Shown here: positions 1 to 16,200 of the stretch, piece after piece
How the letters are laid out: each line of letters opens with the position of its first letter
How positions within the stretch are numbered: position 1 is the first letter of the stretch
Source: Paramecium tetraurelia
Taxonomy: Eukaryota; Ciliophora; Oligohymenophorea; Peniculida; Parameciidae
NCBI RefSeq assembly: GCF_000165425.1
Contig: NW_001799122.1
Coordinates: 71,454-135,453, forward strand
Direction of reading: 5' to 3'
Length of the DNA: 64,000 bases
Program-made: the position numbers and the translations under genes
Notes under the pieces: model-generated
Databases searched by the model: none
What the model was told of the DNA's origin: nothing
Seen by the model: only the letters and a program-made list of their open reading frames with translations

Positions 1-135
1 AAATTTTTGATTCGAATTGCTAAAATTTCAAATACCATTAATTTTTGATATTAAAATATCAGATATTTAATTTATATATAAATTATAATTAGATGGAGAA
101 ATTTATTATTTCTAAATATTTAATTTATTTTAATC

Positions 136-3100
136 TCATATTAAAATAAAACTTATTAAGGCAAAGATTGGAAATATCATCTTTGTTCCAATAAAAATGC
201 TAATGGTTACTTGTTCGTTCTTAAAGTCTTATAAGCATTACTTTCCAACATCGTCCCACTAACAGTAATAAATTTAATCACATATTTCTGATTTTTTTAT
301 TATTATGCATTTCATATTACATCTATATATTGATTCTATCCATTCACAGTTCTCTTCCTATTTACAATTAAATTTATCTGTAATAATTTCACATTTAGTT
401 TAACATTTCTATATAATTATCATTTTTACCTCTTAAAATATACAAAATTCAAAGGGACATTAAAGCTCTTTGGAATATTAATTACATTTTTTAGATGTAC
501 ATTTCCTATTATCGTATTAACAATAATCTGACTATCTCAAACATTCGCATGAGTCAGAAATTTCTTCACATGAAGCACAAATTCCTTACCTCATTTCTAC
601 ACAAGTTTATTGAGCAACTCTAGATCCAGTACAAATTTAGTTTTTTTCTAAATTGTGACATTTGTTTTATACACAAATTTGCTTCCCCTTCATTTCAACC
701 CATTAGCATTACCTTTTTTAAAACTATTATCGATTGCATAGATCTTAATCCTAAAATTATTCGCATTCTATTATATCTATACAACTCTCCTTTATATTAT
801 TCCAATCACAGTCATTCTTAATACATTATTATTAGGTTAAATCATAACATTATTTTTTTTTGCAAACCTTTTCAAATTTACAACATTCTCCATTGTTTAA
901 ACAAAGTTTTTCCTCTAAATTTTCACATTTAAATTATTCACAATCTGCATTTTCTTTTATCTCTTAGCCAGGCTGAGTACCGTATTTGCATTGGCAACTT
1001 TAATCTTTATGTACACATTGTTGTTAATGTTTGCATGCTTCTATACTTAAAGAATCGTTTGAACAGAGTTCATTATTAGCTGATGAGCATCCATACTGAA
1101 TTTCATTATATTTACAAGAATCAGCGGCATTTTTACAAATTAATTTATTAGCTACTGGAAAATCATCACATTTGTAACTTGCGTAGCTGTTTTTTTAGAA
1201 TAATTAACATTTTTATTTAAAAAAGCAATTTTCAATTTATACACATCCAATACTGTTTAATCCTACCAATTCACAATCAGTATGATTCTGATTTGGTACT
1301 TCACATTTTGATTTATCTTTATTATAATAACATGAATCTTCTTGAACGAGAGTACAAACCTTAGAATTGACATCCTTTGGTACTTATTCACATGGAGTAG
1401 ATGGAATAAAATCTTCACAATGATATTTTACATCATTACTATTTTTTATCCAAATACAAGGATATTCTTCTACATTAAGGCAAGCATATTTATTTAATCC
1501 ATCAGAATTACATTTAACTTATTTTAAATCAACTTTATCACATCGATTTTTTACAAATCCGCATGCCTCCTAAACGTTTATTTATGTACACGATTGTGAA
1601 GATACATTTAATATTTTACATGTTTTTAATTATGGATTGAATATATACTTTATACATTTTCTATTTGCTACATCCCAAAGACATTCTTATTTTTCAATAT
1701 TTAAACATGCTTCTTTATTTAATCCCTCTGTTGAGCATGATAATTTTCGAATATCTTGAACTTTAACACATTGATATATATTTTTATCATATTATACTTT
1801 GTCTCCATTATTTATCAAACCACACACATTAACATTGATCTATGTAAAAGATGAAGGCTTATAAACAATTAGCTGATCATCATTAATTTCTTAGCATTGT
1901 TAATTTTTCCAAATGCAAAATACACCTTCTTTTGATATTTTCAAACAAGATGTATAACTAAGATTTTTAGAACAATCATTTTTATCAAAATCCTGAAAGG
2001 CTTAGCATTATTCACCAAAATTTACTTTTAGGTTCCAATAACAATCACTTTTAGTTTATTGTAAACATGAATTAATATTAATATTATCTAAGCAATTATT
2101 TTCGTTAGTTTATTAAAAAGTTTCACATTAGTGATCTTTAAAAATGCACATTTATCCTTGCAATTTAACATTCATACAGGCTTTTAAATTTCCAGATTAT
2201 ACTTTTACATCTTAACAACTTAACTATAATGAACCGCTTGTTTATTAATCAACCATTTATATACATTATTTTTTATCTTATTTATCATCAGGCCAAATAC
2301 AAGGTAAAGTACTCATTCTTTTACATTAGCTTAATGATTACAATTCATCGCATGAATTTGGATTAAAAGAAATGCATGAATCGCTATCCTTATCGAATTT
2401 GCAGAACTTATCCTCAACGGAAATACAAACCGATAAACTAGAAAATTTGATTCTATCGCATTCTTTATTTTCGTTCTCTTAATAACTTTAGCATTCATTG
2501 TTTTACCACTAACATTAATAAATATTTTAAATTAGACAATTTTCTTTTGTGGCTGCTAACTTACAACATAAGTTTTTATCAGAAAATTAACAATTCTAGA
2601 TTCCAGAATCTGAGTCCTAACAATAATCAAGAAATTAGCATTTAAGATTGTTATCTGTTTATTGCAAGCATGCTATTTTATTAATACCTCTTTAACAAAT
2701 TAAATATTAATTTTCAGGTACAACTTTGCATGAATTCAATTGAAAATCATACATGCATCCTAAATCTGTTGTTAATTCACAAAATCTGTAGTGATTAACA
2801 TTTTAAAACATTTCACACTGTGCGCTTATCTTAGAAGATATACTTGATTAAAAGTACATATAGCTACTCTTCTGTATTGTATACGAAACACATTTTGATT
2901 CTTTAAATTAGCAGTATTGATCTTAAGTTTAAATATTCACACATCCTATTCGATTTACAACATCTTCGCATTTAAGTTCATTATACTCTGAATCTTAGAT
3001 CTTCAAGCAAATATTATCTGTAGATTTACATCCCTCAATCAAAACTCTTGAACATTGTTCTTAATCTAAAGCATTTTGACAAAATTATAGTTGATCTTTT

Positions 3101-6100
3101 TTAACTTTATAACATTAATCACTAAAAATGCAATTTTCAGAATCCAATTAACAAGCCGCTTCATTATATCCTTTTTTCTCTGGATTTTCCTCCACACATG
3201 CAATCTTATTATCCATAAAAGATTCACACTTATGCAATAATTAATTGAATCGACAAGGATTTCCCGATTATTAAGCACAAAAGACACCTGAGTTAATATT
3301 TATTATTTCATCACATTATTTGTCTTCGAAATCAGTCAATTTAGCATTTAAACATTTATTATCTTTAAAGTAACAGTACTATTTTGGAGTTAAAATACTG
3401 ACACAAGTATATATATTTACATAGTCATCGCATCTTAAATACAATAATTGAATGTTTTTTACCTCAGCGCAGCCGTCGTTCCATAAAAGACGGACTGGCA
3501 ATTTTGTTATTTATAAATCTTTAGGATTATAAGAAATTGCCTCTTAAAATTATACACAAGTGTTTTTGTTAAAGGAATCAATATTGGACAGTTAATAATT
3601 TTAGTAGAACCGTTAATGAGAAAAGCAGGTAACATTATCACAATACTATTTATAAATTTTGCACATTTTTTCAAATTTATCATAAAAGCATGCCTCTTTA
3701 TCTTCTATTTTAGAACATGTAATTGGGTTAGTTTAGAATTGTGTCTCACACTTAATACCTGTAATATCAATTTTCTAGCATTTTTTTTTTTCGAATCTAC
3801 AAAATTATCCTTTTGTTGTAATTGCTAAACACTTATTTTTGTTAACTTAATCGTCACAAAAGGAGTATCCATAAGAACTCTCACACTTATTTTCACTTTT
3901 ATTAAATTCACATAACAATTTATTTGAATCATTTATGCAAGCCTCAAAATTTAACCCTTCGCATTTTTCTTATTCATCAGGGTCAGCTTTAACGCAAACT
4001 CTATTTTTATTATCATAAAAGCATGATTCTGTCAAATAAGAACATATTTTTTCATTCACATTGAGTTACAATGATTTACAATCAAATTATTCATCTTTTT
4101 TAACTTCAAGACATTCATTGTTTTCAAACTTACATGATATACGATCAACTTAAGTGCAAGCAAACTTATTTAATTTTTGTTTAGAGCATGAGTCTATTTA
4201 TATCTTATCAATTTTCTAACACTAATTGTTTTTGTACTCACAAAATGATTTTATTTAATTTAAACAAGCCTATTTATTAATACCGGGAAATGAGCAATCT
4301 GTTAAATTCGTATCTAAGTTTTCAGCCTTAACGCACTTTTTTTAAATGTCGCTATATACATATGCGTCACTGTCGATCTACTTACAAAAACTGCTAGAGT
4401 AAGTTGCATATTGTTCCTAAAGCAATTAATTAATAGGCATAAAATTTGGACTTTCGCATTTTCCTCCTTAAAATATACATTATTCTTCTTAATTCAAGCA
4501 AGCATTTTGATTTAGATTATTTTTGCACCCTTCTTTTTGGGTATGAATGGTGATGCACTTGTTATTTAAGAAAGCACATTTATTTTTAGTATTTAAAATA
4601 CAAGCGTATTTATTTAATCCAACAGTTTCACATTGATATAGTATAGGTTCAATAATTTCTCTGCATTTGTAATTTTTACTTAGAATACAAGGTTTTTGAG
4701 TTTTCATGGATGTACAAGTTAAAGCATTCACATGTGAAATACCAGATTATTATAAATCAGTACAATTTTTAGGTTGATCAAAGAATATAGCTTATACACA
4801 TTTATGACTGTTATCAAACCACACACAAGATTGACTTTAGCAATTTAAACATCCAAATTTATTAAGACCATCACATTGTTATTGTTCTGATGCAATTTAA
4901 CAAGTATCACTTGTCCATATACATGATTCAACCATAGATTATATGCAAGTTTACTTATTCTTAAATGATTGACATTCTCCTTTAAATGGATTATATTTCA
5001 TACATAATTTAGTTTCCTAATTGAACCAACATAAATTATATTATTTTTCCTTACAAGCATCTTCATTTAAAATAGCACAATCTAATAAATCTAAATCTTT
5101 ATCTTCTATGTTTTAACACTCAAATTCAAATTTTTTTCCCTTACATTTTGAAGTTTTATTCCATTTCCATTTACATTTTATACCTTTTGATTATGATAAA
5201 CAAGCTTCTTTATTTAGAATTTTCACATTGATTAATAGTCTTATATATAGGTTCACATTTTTATTTAGTTGTGTTATATTTCATTGGTTAATCTTTACAT
5301 CTTATGCAAGCTTATTAAGACACAATAAGGTCTATTAATTCAGTGCAAGTAGAATGAGTTGCATCCTCACATTTATTATCTTTAAATTTGCATGCTTGAT
5401 CAACATAACCACAAACCTTTTCTTTATTATATTCTACAAACTCTGTAACTTCATAACATAAAGAATATTAATTTGAGCAATCTTCTTCATTTAATTAAGG
5501 ACTATTATGTTCATTATTTTTTAATTAAATGCAACCTCCTTGTTTTAAATCAAAAAAATATTCTTCTTTTTTGAAATTTAAACAAAGTTCTTTCGAAAAA
5601 GAAAGATTTTAATTTCTCTCTGCAGTTGTCTTCTTTTAAATCCGAGAAGTTAAATTATAAGTTACTTAAGTATTATTTAATTGAGAAGTATATATAGAAA
5701 CATAAGTACTATCGGCATCATCATCTAATTCCTCATATACTTCAGTAATAGTATCTGACGAATTATAGCAAAACATTTCTTCAGAGATGTATGTAGTATT
5801 TTTTATGCAAAATTTTTATTAGTTTTATTCGTATGTAATAAATTATTATTCTAATTAAAATTTAATAATCTATTTCTTACAAAACATATTAATCTAAATC
5901 CATTCTATTGAAATCTGTATATATGGATTCTTTTTTTATTCTTAGTAGTCAGAGCTAAATTCATAAGTCCACGAATTATTGCCTACAAAATAGCAGTTGT
6001 TTTCAAGTTGACATAGTCCACCGAATTAATAAGTCAAATTATAATCGATCGGATCGGTTTATTTATAAATATAAGATGCAAAAGCAATTTTATTAGGATA

Positions 6101-9100
6101 CTATTTTTCTTTTTGAAAATCCGATAAATTATATTATTATTATGATGTTTCTAATTCTTTACATTCAAGAGTAATTGCATTAAAGTAACAAGAAACAGGT
6201 AAATTCCTACATACTTCAATATTGATATAGTTTCCAAATTTCGGGGCACAAGCGAATTATTAATCATTAAAGTATTTACAGAAATTATTAGGGATCGACT
6301 CATTTTAATCATAAAAACACAAGTACCCTTGCGTATAAACTAAGCACGCATATTTATTCATTTAATAGTTAGTACATCCACTCCTACTTTAGTAATCTTT
6401 AAATTTTTAGCATTCATTATTTTCTCTTTTATAATAATACGCAGCATCTTAAATTGATAAGCATGCTTTTTCATTAATTAATTTGTATGAATCTTTTAAT
6501 GCATTTGGATCGTATTGAAATATTTAACATTAATATTCCTTATCATTCCACATACATCCTTCTTTTGTTACCTTTAGACATAGAACTTTATTTAGATAGT
6601 CATCGCAATTTAATTCTGAAATTTCAGTACCATTTTAATAGCAAATTAAATTAGCTGAATCCCATCTACATTAACCAATCGTGTTATCATAGCAATATCT
6701 ATTATTGCCACTAAATTTTGAAATATCGCAATTATAATCTTCAAAAGTTTCATCTGATTTTATACAATTTTTCTTTTCTTCAGAATAACGCCACTTTTAA
6801 CCAACAGCATTAATACACTTACATACTTAAAAACTACCTTACCAATCATAATTTAATAAAATAGGATTCACATCTTATGTATATTCTAAACATGTATCAT
6901 TTTAGTAGGTAAAAAAACAATTCGAAATTTTGTTTTCTACACAAGCCTTAAGGTTTACATTCGAATTACAATCGTAAAATTCATCAAACACATCATCTTT
7001 TATAGTTTTACATTATAGGGCATCTGGATCCCATTTACACCAATTATTTTTAGTGTATCTTGTACATATGTTCTTATTTCCATTTGCATCTTCACATTTA
7101 GAAATATTATATTCAGAATTAACTTGAAATTCTTGACATCTTAAATTAGTAGAATTATAAGTAAAATATTTCAATTTATTCAATGCTGATTCTGTAGCTT
7201 CGATGGCTAAGCAAGCAAATTTATTCAATTATGAAGGTTCTTAAGTAAAAATTGTCAAATTAGAATATAATTAAAAATTGAGATTATTACAAACTTCTCC
7301 ATTATGATAACACAGTTAATTAGTCGACCACTCAATCATATGGCAAGAATTTCTATTCATAGATGAACAAGGTAACTTCAAATCATTATAGTATTTTTTA
7401 ACTTTATATTAATCAGATATATCAACAGTTTCAACTTTTAGTTCTTAGCATCTTTAATCACGAAAATAACAATAAACCCCTTTGGTTTAGTCTGAAAATC
7501 TACTACATAAATGTGCATTTATTCCAATCAAATTATATTCAGTACAACATTTTGTGTTACAATCAATTTTGAGTGGAATTTTACAATTTTTTGTTTTTCC
7601 ATCAAAGGTACAAAATGTTGAAACATCGGATAAAATTGATGCACAGACATTAGGATTTATTATGACGGATGCACCAGAATAAGCGAAACATTTCTCATTG
7701 TATGTAATTGATGTTTCAGTGCAAGTATTTAACTTAAATGACCAAATGCACGTTTATCCTTTCTTTGTTATTGAAGAGCAAGCAAGTTTTGTTAGATAGA
7801 TTGATTTGCATTCTTCAGAGTCATAGTAATTAGGTCTTATAATTTAATAATCATTGAGATTTGCAACAACTGGTATAAAATCTATTTCTTATTTTACAAT
7901 GCAAGAGACTTTATCGAAATAACAATTTTTCTTTATTTATTCGCAGCCAATAGCATTCAATCCATCTGTTTTACAATCAGTTTCCTTTTTAAGATTATTA
8001 CTGCATCCTTTTTATTCATAAGAATATATACAAGGTTCATTATTATACTATGCTAAAGCACAAGCTTAATAGTTAGCATGTTATAAGTCCATGCAGAGAA
8101 CATTTGCGATATCTTTTCTTTGTTTTATATATGAACATTAATCTTAATGCCATCTACAGGGAGTGGATGGAGTAGTAAGAGAGGCGCATAATACTTTATT
8201 AATTCCTAATGATAAGTCTTTACATGAAATTGTATATAATTCCTGAATTATATTTAAAATCTATTAATTTGAATCAATTGAAACTGATTTACATTGATAT
8301 GAATTTTGATCATAATAGCAACCAATAGAATTACTTTCATAAACTTAAGAACAAGATTATGCATTAACAGATTTTAAAGTTTCACATAAAGTGCTATTTT
8401 ATTGAATTATGATGAATCTACATTTATTTTGATACCATTAACATGTTTAATGATGTTTTTAAATACTAATACAACCAAGAAAATTAAGAAATGGAGTCTC
8501 ACATTCATCATAATTTGTACTTGCAACACATAAATTTGTGTTTTTATCATATTTACATAAAACATTTGATTTAGATATAGCTTAACAAACATTTCCATTA
8601 ACTTTCATTAAATCGTTATTAAATTTTAAAGGACAATCAATATCTTAATTCATAAATATTCTTTCACAATTATTTCCATTCCATTAACAATATTGAAATT
8701 CAGTTTCTAAATTAACACATGCCTATTCATTCAAATCCATTTCACATAAATAATTTTTAAGATCTTATTCATTAAGTTCTTAACATTTTCCTCCATAAAA
8801 ACAACAATTTTTATTTTTTACTAAAAGACAACCTTTCTTTGATAATCCAATTGTATTGCATTTCAGAGAATGTAATGTATCTCTCTGAATTTTTTAACAG
8901 ATTTTCTCTTTTCCATTATACATGCAGGCTCCTTTAGAGTTTGAACAAACAGAAGAATTAACTATGCCTCTAGTGGGACAATCACCTTCTTTACTTTAGA
9001 ATACTCTACAAGAAGATTCAAACCATTCGCATTGCAATTCATTATTTTGATTTGATGAAAGACAGGCATTTATGTTCAATTTAAGATCACATGATGTGAT

Positions 9101-9852
9101 TTAAGAGGGCTCAATAGAACTACAGCGTTTATTTTCAAAAATACCTAAGATAATTTTTAAATCTTACATTTTTAATCTATTGTTTTAATAGCAATACATG
9201 CTTTTTAATTCAATCCCATCTAATTGCAAGTTATTGTATTTAATTAGTCAATTGGTACTTCTAAACATCTAAAGTTACCATGCTTCCAACTACTCATGCC
9301 TACTTAGTAATCTTAGTATACATAAGTCTGATTGAGATTGTTAACAAGTATAAGGAGTAACAGGCAAATTGGATGCATAACATTAATTTAAGTTAGAATT
9401 ATCGTCTAAATTTTTACAACTATTGTTCCAAACACAAACTTTTTAGGGTAAATTCATGCAAGCTAGTTTGTTAATTCTATCAGAACAACTTAACGTCTAA
9501 AGTTGCACATCGTTTATTAATCGGCATCTCTCAAGAAAAATGCCTAAAATATATAGATTTCTACAATTAACATCCTGTCCTTTTTCGTCTGTTAATTAAT
9601 AAATGCATGCCTCCTTATTTAGGTTAGATGAACAGCCTAAATTTCTTTAATCTATTTCCAAACACATATTTTCTTCTAAGTCATACCTACCTATAATTTT
9701 TGAACAATGTTACATTTTACTAGGCTTGTGCTATTTATACATAAGAGGGGAGACTGAAGGTAAATGTTACATGTAATCGATGAATTTATTGTTTAAGTAT
9801 TGATAAACAAAAGTAAGCTAATCAATAGACTATTAAAAAGCAAACTTCTCAT
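136..9852 (-). CDS. Giant cysteine-rich secreted/surface protein (left paralog)
   Basis: About 3,200 residues. The start at 9852 opens a hydrophobic signal peptide (MRSLLFNSLLISLLLF...). The body is hundreds of regularly spaced cysteines in recurring units of the style G-[LI]-N-K-x-A-C-[LI] followed by C-x-W-[ND]-...-C. The C-terminus ends in a hydrophobic stretch (IFPIFALISFILI) just before the TGA, as in proteins that receive a GPI anchor. Introns seen: 9691-9713, 9300-9321, 9145-9167 and 409-429; the first is phase 1 and interrupts a conserved cysteine codon, exactly as in the right paralog. It is the tandem duplicate of the gene at 10213-20426 but more AT-rich and clearly diverged. The general plan resembles Paramecium surface proteins (immobilisation-antigen-like), but I cannot assign it to a named antigen; function is inferred from architecture only. 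Confidence 0.8.
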
Positions 9853-10212
9853 TAAAAATAGTTAAATTAATTTTTTTAGATAATATAATAAAACTTATAA
9901 GGTTTATAAATATTGTCCTTAGTTCAAAAAATAGTTATATCCATTAATTAAAAATGATCACGGAGTAAAAAATAATATTTTGGCAAAATTTTAATAGATA
10001 TTAGAAAAATGGTTTGTTATATATTTTAATTCTATTACGTAAAATTCATCTAAACCTATTTGAATTAAACTATTAATTTGATATTTTATCTTAATGGCAA
10101 CTAATTTAAGTAGAATTGCAAATTTTAATTTTTGTATTATAAATTGTGTAAATAACTGAAATGTAAGATTATAATAATAGAATAGAATTTTGATACTAAA
10201 TATAATGAATTA
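9853..10212. other. Intergenic spacer between the two giant genes
   Basis: About 360 bases of very AT-rich DNA between the TGA of the right paralog and the ATG of the left one. It must hold the 3' end of one and the promoter of the other. No conserved motif or RNA gene was recognised. Confidence 0.6.
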
Positions 10213-13200
10213 TCATAAATTCATTACAATTGTTAGAAAGATGGGCATTAGTATATTTGCATTATTTGGGGCTGGTAAGTTGATTTATGGTGCAACAACA
10301 TTACTTAAATGGGAGGCGCAGATTTTATTGATTGAATCCCAAACACATTCATCAGCTTAATTGCATTATAACTGGTTATAGTTGTATTGGCATAATGGTT
10401 AGCAAATCTAAATTAATATTGTCATAAAAATACCTTTGATGAATTATTGAACCTGCAATGAGTACTTGGACAGTCATCTTGGTTGTGATGTTGACAACTC
10501 TTTGATCTACACTTTTTGTTAAGATTGTCATAAGAGCAGAACAAGGATTGATTTAAACAGATACAAGAATCTTTGATTTCTTCGCATGAAACACAAGAGA
10601 AATCATTCATTTAAACACAGACGTCTGTTCCAATATGTGTACCCATGCAATCTCCCTAAGAAATACCTAAATATCTGCACCCAGTAGATGTGCATTCTTC
10701 AACTTTATTAAGAGTTGCAATCCAAGCACATTGAATTCCTTGCTATTTTTTAAGAATGCAATTGTCACTGGTAGAGATCTACGAACAATCCAATTGCAAT
10801 GTACATTTTTCTTATTAATCATCCCAATCACAGTTACTCTATAAGCATTATGTCTTTCCCATATATTCACAGCTTCTGATTTTGCAATATCCAACAAAAA
10901 CACACTCATTGATAAATTATTCACAATTGGCTTAATCTAAATAATTGCAATTAAGATTCTCACAACCAGTCAATGATGTCTTATTTTTGCATCTTTAGTT
11001 GTTAATTTTATAAGTAGAACAATCAAGAGATGTTGCAATTAGTTCACTGCAGTTATTTGCAGGTAAACACTGTGATTTAGTATTTAAATAACAAGTAGTA
11101 TCTCCAATCACAGTTCCTTAACATTCGCTAGCAATCATATCTGAACATTTTTTATTTCTGCAAGTACCATAATTTGTGTTTTTCAAATACTAAGTAATAT
11201 CCTTATTGGTCTTGGATTCTGAAACTTCGAAAAAGCAATAGTCTAAATTCTCGCATTTATTATATTCAAGAATGGTTGAACATACAGGGAACTATTCAAG
11301 ATAAGCAAGACACTGACATTTAGAGTCACTCCATTTACACTCATCTAAGACATTACAACCTAAAGCACTTAAGCCTAGCGTATTACAATTGTCTGTGATC
11401 GTAGACTTAATACAACCATGAGTTAAATCACTATATTTACATCTGTCTATAGCAAGTGTGCATACTTAATAATTAGCTAATTCAGCCTAATTGCAAAGTA
11501 CATTTACGTTTGGATCTTAAGCCTGGCACTTCTGATTCTTAAATATGCAACCATTTATCGAAGAACAAGCGACAGCATTAATTCCATCAACATCACATTT
11601 CGTATAAGTTTGAGTAGGAATTTGACATCTATTAAGAGTTTAGTTAAACACACATGCATCATCTAATACATACGAACAAACGGAAGAATTCACATCAATA
11701 AGCACTTATTCACAAGAAGTAAATGGTATGTACTCTTGGCAAACAAAATTACCATCTGAATCCTCCATCCAAGCACATGGTCCAGTCTTTAAATTTAAAC
11801 ATGCAAATTTGTTAAGTCCCTTATCTGAACAGACGGCTGTATTGATATCAATAAGATCACAACCAACTTCACCTGAACCACATGGTAGTTGTAGAGAGAG
11901 TTGAGAACACAGTTGTGGTCCCAGTCCATCTCTTTTGCAGGTTGTTGATTATAATAGTCGATGAGATTATAGTTACTCCTCGACCAGAAGTCTTTTGGCT
12001 TCAAATACACAAGTGCGATTTTTTTCATCCCAACTGCATTTCTATAAGGTATTCTTAACACAAGCCTATTTATTGAGACCAGGAGTCATTGGGAAACAGG
12101 TTAAATTATTAAAATCGGTATCTTTAATGCATGTTAAAGTATCTGAATTATATCTGACCATATCTCCATTGTTAACTAATGAACAAGCATTACTATTAAT
12201 CAAAACATAAGTATTAGGAGTGATTATTTCCCCTTTTATTATTGGAATTGCTTAGCATTACTCATCATTCCAATAGCATTACACACCTTTCGTAGTAATC
12301 TTAAGACAAGACAAATAACTAAGTTGATCTGAGCAATTCCAAGTATCGAACTCTTTGAACACTTTACATTCACCAATAGTTATTTCGGTTTCTTATTTGG
12401 CTAATGATGTTTTTTTAATTTTAATAGTTTATAAATCCCAGAAACATTCATTTTTTATTTATTAGGTGCATGAAACCTTATTAATGTTGTTTAAACAATT
12501 ATTTTAACTTGGTACTTCATTAAATGTTTTACATTGATTATCTACAAATTAACATAATTGTCCTGGTCTTTCCACATCTAAACAGGCTCTCATATTGCCA
12601 GATGCAACTTCAATATCCTAACATTCGTCATATAATTTTTTTTCTTTGTATTCACATTGATCTACTTCTGAATTCCAATAGCATGGTAATCCTTAAATCA
12701 TTTTACATTATGAAGGTGTCTATGCTTGGTCACAATTGGTTGGAGTGATAGATCTACATTTTTTAATAGTGGTGTCAAAGATGCAAAAACTGCTACTGAT
12801 TGATGTACATATATTCCTAGATGCATTTTCAATCAAATTGCAATCAGTTTTAATTGGATGTATAGTTTAAGCATTAATTAGTCCAAACACAATTAAATTA
12901 AGATTAGAATAAGCATGATTCTAAATTGGAAGCGAGGGTACAACAATCGGCAACTTGTTTGGGATCACAATTCAAAATCTAATAATTTGGTCCATAACAA
13001 TAATTCCAAAACTTACACTAGAGTGATTAGGTTGTTTTGTTCAAACATGCCAGTGGATTTAGACCTCTGTTGCAACTGAATTCATCAGTTGGTTCTGTTA
13101 GAACACACTACTTCTTCTTAACATCATATTTGCATAGTTCATCTTCTACTGATACTTATTCGCAAAACATAAAACTATTAATAATTCCTACTTCTGTACA

Positions 13201-16200
13201 ACTTGTGTCTTTGATAGTTAAGGGATTGATCTCTTAGCACTTCTCATCTATAAATTGGCAATATACTCCATTAGTCGTAACATTTTAGCAACCAAATATA
13301 TTAACAGCATCTTGACATTTAATTGAGGATAAATCTGAAATCAGAGTACAACTATTATCTTTAAATTAGCATGCTTCATATTTTACAGCCTAACAATTCG
13401 TCTTATTATTGGTTGCATCAGCACAGAGAGAATATTCACCCTCCTCTTTTTAATAGCAACGATCACTGAATACACAATTCTTATTCGTTGCACATGCAAT
13501 CTTATTGTATCCATTAGTTTATACACTACAATCAACTTCATCTTCAGGATTGAGATTTACACATTTATAGTCGGAAGTACTAAAGTAACAACTACTGTCA
13601 GTAGGTTTCTCACAAATAATGCTAGAGTTGATATTTTCGTAACTAACACAAGCTTTTGTGAAATCTGTGACTTTTTCGCATTTATTGGTGGTCTTATTGA
13701 ATATACATTAAGCATTGGGATTAGTAATATTTATACATCCTAATCGATTGGCCTAACTGTCGCAATCAAGATACAATAATTATTATGTAGGTATTTCTAA
13801 ACACTCATCTTTCCAATAGGTTAATTTGCTATCAGCTTCATAGAGTTGACAAGCTTTGGAATTAAACGAGATTCTATTAGCCCACTCGGTTAAAGTATCT
13901 GATTTAAATTCTTCGCACTTCTTTTCATTATCATTGTAATAGCATGCTGTAGAAGCTTAGGCAGTAGCAAGAGCGCAAACAAGGGGATTAGTTTGTTTGC
14001 TAAATACACCACATTTAGCTATATCTGCGTTGATTACTATATCTTGACATCCCAGAGTGTCATCAAAATAGCAAAATTGCTTTTTGGTTCTTATAGATAA
14101 ACACTTGTCTTTGTTGACTAGATCTTTACAATTAGTATTTCCATAACTATTTTAGCAAGTACCACCTTAAAAGATACACAATGAACCTTATGTTTGGAAT
14201 CGGCATCCAATTAAGTTTAACCCTGATTCTTTGCAAACATAAATCTCACTTTTATCAATTACTTTACACTAATTGGTTTGGGTATTCAATCTACAAGGCA
14301 AATCAGTTCTGGATGCACAAACACTTGAGCTTACAATGGCCTTTTAACCTTATAAGGTTTAACAGGTGTCTAGTTTGTCATCTACATCTTAACACTTATT
14401 ATCCTTAAATTTGCATAATGTTCCTTTGTCTGTGACTATCAAAGAGCAAGAATACCAATTCAAAGTGTCAGAACAAGATAAAATCTGTTGAAGTGAAGTT
14501 TTGGTTTGACTTTAGCATTGGTTATTGGTGTAACTACAAAAAGTGTTGGTTTTAGTGAGACAGGCAAATTTATTGATGCCAGGTAGGGTACAATCACTAA
14601 TATAAGGACTTCGATCAGTAATTTAAATGCATCTTTATAAGATTGTGTTGTAGATGAAGGATTCTTTATATGTCTCACTGCTGCTATCAAGTTTAGAACA
14701 CACAGATATTGAATAAGGGTAATTTACTTCTGATTTTAAAAAGTCATCGATGGTATCTACTGTAAAATCTCCACAAACCCCTTCTGTGAATTTGCAAGTC
14801 TTTTTTTAATTTATACAAGCACCAATGCTCAAATTGCTTAGACATCCAACATCTTAGCTTGGTTATAGTTAACATTGATTATTATCATATTTACAATTGC
14901 TGTTTGCTAGGTTGATACAAGCATACTTATTCAGCCCAGGAGTAGTACAAGTAAAAGTATCTGTAATGATTGGTTCTCTACATTAATAATTTTAATCTCT
15001 AAAGCATAATTTACTTGCATCTTTATTAGTAATAACTAATTAACTACATATTTATGCATTAAAGTATAAGTATACAGGGAGACTTGCATCACTTCCTAGA
15101 AAGTCTGAACAGCTGACAAAATTAGCAGAATCCAAAGTAATTGCTTGACATTGATTGCTGTTTAACCATCCACAAGGATGTACTTTATTATTTAAGCATC
15201 CATATTTATTGGCTTTATCGCAAGTGTAACTGGCATCCATTGTTGCATCTTTACACGAACTGGATGTGCTATCCCAGATGCAAGCCTGAGCATTGGAAAT
15301 TCTGCACAGATTTTGGTTTGGTAATTAACTACATTTTCCCAAAGATTCAATATAAGCTGTACATAAATTAGTATCTGGATTCACCCAACAATTAGAAACC
15401 TTTGAACAAGAGACAGTATTATAAATTGAACAATCACTATTATCAGCTGTTGTGAATGATTGACAAGTATAATTTAACCATCTACATTCAGCTGTTGTAC
15501 TTTACAAACAAGCTAACTAATTAAGTTTATCACACTTTGAAGCTTTTGAACTTGATAATGATTTACATCTCTATTTATTGGAATCATACTCCACTAAATC
15601 TCCTGTACATCTAACGCAAGCCTTTTCTGATACTGTTTGATCCACTAATTAACTACATGTATATCCTGTTGCATCAACACACATATTTGTGTAGATACAA
15701 GATTAGGATACCCTACCACACACTTATTCTGCTTTACTCGAATTTAATAAATTGACTTCATAACATAAATAGTACTTATTGGTTTTTAACTCAGTTTCAT
15801 TATTTTCTTTTGTAAGGGTGAGACTTGTTTCATTTAATTAAGGAAATAGTGAAATGGGTGCAATTTGACAATATCCTAAAGTATCAAAATCACATCCACA
15901 ATAGGTACACAACTTCTTACTAAAACTAGAATCACAAGCAGGTGTACAACTGGTATCTTTGGTAATGGTTGTCACACATTTACTACCTTCATAACGACAA
16001 ATATCTATTGCATTAGCACAAGCACCTTTTGATATACTTTATGCAGGAACATCGGCGCATTTATATGATGACATCAGAACAGAATTTGAAGTGCATTTAG
16101 TTACAGTTCTCTCCAAGGTCTTACAACTTGTTGGAACTGTCTCAGAACTGCTTTCTACTTTACATAATGCATATCTTGATTAACTTTCTACACAGTTATT

